From contig NZ_JAUNEJ010000001.1 in assembly GCF_030525615.1 (NCBI RefSeq), positions 310,001 to 374,000 on the forward strand: a DNA stretch of 64,000 nt. Direction: 5' to 3'. Both the position numbers and the translations under genes were made by a program. Positions within the stretch are counted from its first letter, which is position 1. Each line of letters opens with the position of its first letter. Positions 63,349-64,000 of the stretch are shown here, piece after piece. The notes under the pieces are model-generated. The model worked only from the letters and a program-made list of their open reading frames with translations, did no database searches and was not told where the DNA came from. The stretch comes from Cutibacterium sp. GTDB taxonomy: Bacteria > Actinomycetota > Actinomycetes > Propionibacteriales > Propionibacteriaceae.

Positions 63349-63514
63349 GCGGGCAGTCGCGACAGGTCGTTGTGCGGGTGTGGCAGGGATGATATCTACC
63401 TGGATCGCCGCGGTAGCTGGCGTCACGTCGTGGACGTTGTCGCCGGAGTGTGGGTCTCAGCTGTCTGGTTATTGGCGCGCCCGCTGGCCTGCAGGTCGAG
63501 TTAGTTTCGAAGAG

Positions 63515-64000
63515 TCAGATCAGTTGCAGTTCCATCCCAAACAAGCCGCTCATCGCCCATATTGCGCATACCGAGACGAGGATATTTGCAGGAACGGTGA
63601 GAAGACCTAGGCGTGTGAATCTGCCGATATGAGCTGGGAGGTCATGTTCGCCAATGATTCGACGCCACAGCAGGGTCGCCAGAGACCCAGCGTAGCTCAG
63701 GTTCGGCCCGATGTTGACCCCGACCAGCATGGTTAGTACCGCCATCCACCCAGCAGGGGCGACGAACGGCAGGAGGACCAACACTGCTGGCAGGTTGTTG
63801 ATGAGGTTCGATAGCAGGGCCGCGATGACGGCGACGGCCAGCAGACTGACCAAGGTTTGACCTGAGGGAACAAGGCGATCGATGAGGCTTCCCAGACCAT
63901 TTTTGACGACAGCCTCGACGATGATTCCCAGACATAGGACGAAGGCCAAAAAGAGGGGCTTGGTGGCTCGCAACGCACGTCCAGCCTCGATGCCAAAGCT
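63515..64000 (-). CDS. ArsB/NhaD-type permease, C-terminal part (runs off the right edge)
   Basis: The minus-strand frame is open to the right edge, so the start is outside. The visible 161 residues form about five membrane segments, with ALLSNLINNLPAVLVLLPFV and GVNIGPNLSYAGSLATLLW. This is the C-terminal signature of ArsB and the SLC13/NhaD ion transporter superfamily. Arsenite efflux is one option, but other anions or Na+/H+ exchange fit as well. A 166-base gap separates it from pdxT. Confidence 0.8.
   Translation of the reverse strand, partial: SFGIEAGRALRATKPLFLAFVLCLGIIVEAVVKNGLGSLIDRLVPSGQTLVSLLAVAVIAALLSNLINNLPAVLVLLPFVAPAGWMAVLTMLVGVNIGPNLSYAGSLATLLWRRIIGEHDLPAHIGRFTRLGLLTVPANILVSVCAIWAMSGLFGMELQLI

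Noticed and set aside
1..64000. CRISPR arrays, prophage, insertion sequences or integrated elements
   Set aside because: No regularly spaced repeats, transposases, integrases or phage genes were seen. Gene content and codon style look uniform.

Overview
The window looks like one chromosomal stretch of a high-GC Gram-positive actinobacterium, most probably a Propionibacteriaceae member close to Cutibacterium acnes. This is an inference from gene content and style. Supporting signs are the fused BluB-CobT protein known from propionibacteria, menaquinone genes, a sdhCAB set of the Bacillus type, HrcA/CIRCE control, NrtR and PdxR regulators, many GTG starts and ATGA/GTGA overlaps, and many starts without a Shine-Dalgarno sequence. 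No phage, insertion sequence, CRISPR array or rRNA operon is visible. Nearly all of it is housekeeping DNA.

Layout. 1-3405 (minus): rhomboid protease, menB, menE and the start of menF (menaquinone). 3441-4162: a perfect CRP-type operator followed by a decayed acetyl-CoA synthetase gene. 4209-7340 (minus): carbohydrate ABC importer without its own ATPase. 7491-14168 (plus): hemW, a DUF3097 gene, an inositol-phosphatase-like gene, then CIRCE-hrcA-dnaJ-rsmE. 14279-18308 (minus): DoxX-like protein, RecQ helicase with a phosphoribosyltransferase-like tail, left-handed beta-helix protein. 18609-20690: tgt and the queuosine-precursor transporter gene, converging on a 21-bp inverted repeat. 20755-26807: proline iminopeptidase, APH-like protein, then phoH-ybeY-CNNM-era. 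26817-32798: amidohydrolase, leuA with a leader peptide, uppS, a GAP-family protein and recO. 32858-35617: a two-component system flanking a small secreted peptide gene, then a Fur-family regulator. 35856-41031: glyS and sdhCAB. 41099-47212: nadA-nadB-nadC, nrtR and the bluB-cobT fusion. 47350-53954: dusB, dgt, fetB, dnaG, a sigma factor, a small unknown gene and tRNA-Asn. 54089-57552: luciferase-like oxidoreductase and the otsA/otsB trehalose pair. 57987-60285: thiosulfate transporter, TusA-like protein and cysK. 60320-63348: pdxR with operators and pdxST. 63515-64000: the 3' end of an ArsB/NhaD-type permease gene.

Genes that appear to work together: nadABC makes nicotinate mononucleotide, which is both the NAD precursor and the substrate of the adjacent CobT domain. 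TsuA, TusA-like protein and CysK form a compact thiosulfate-to-cysteine route. Tgt and YhhQ form a minimal queuosine-salvage pair. The strongest candidates for something undescribed are the 69-residue secreted peptide (34080-34289) encoded directly upstream of a multi-membrane-span histidine kinase and divergent from its response regulator, the PdxR that lacks its PLP-binding lysine, and the Tgt with an altered substrate loop next to a precursor transporter.
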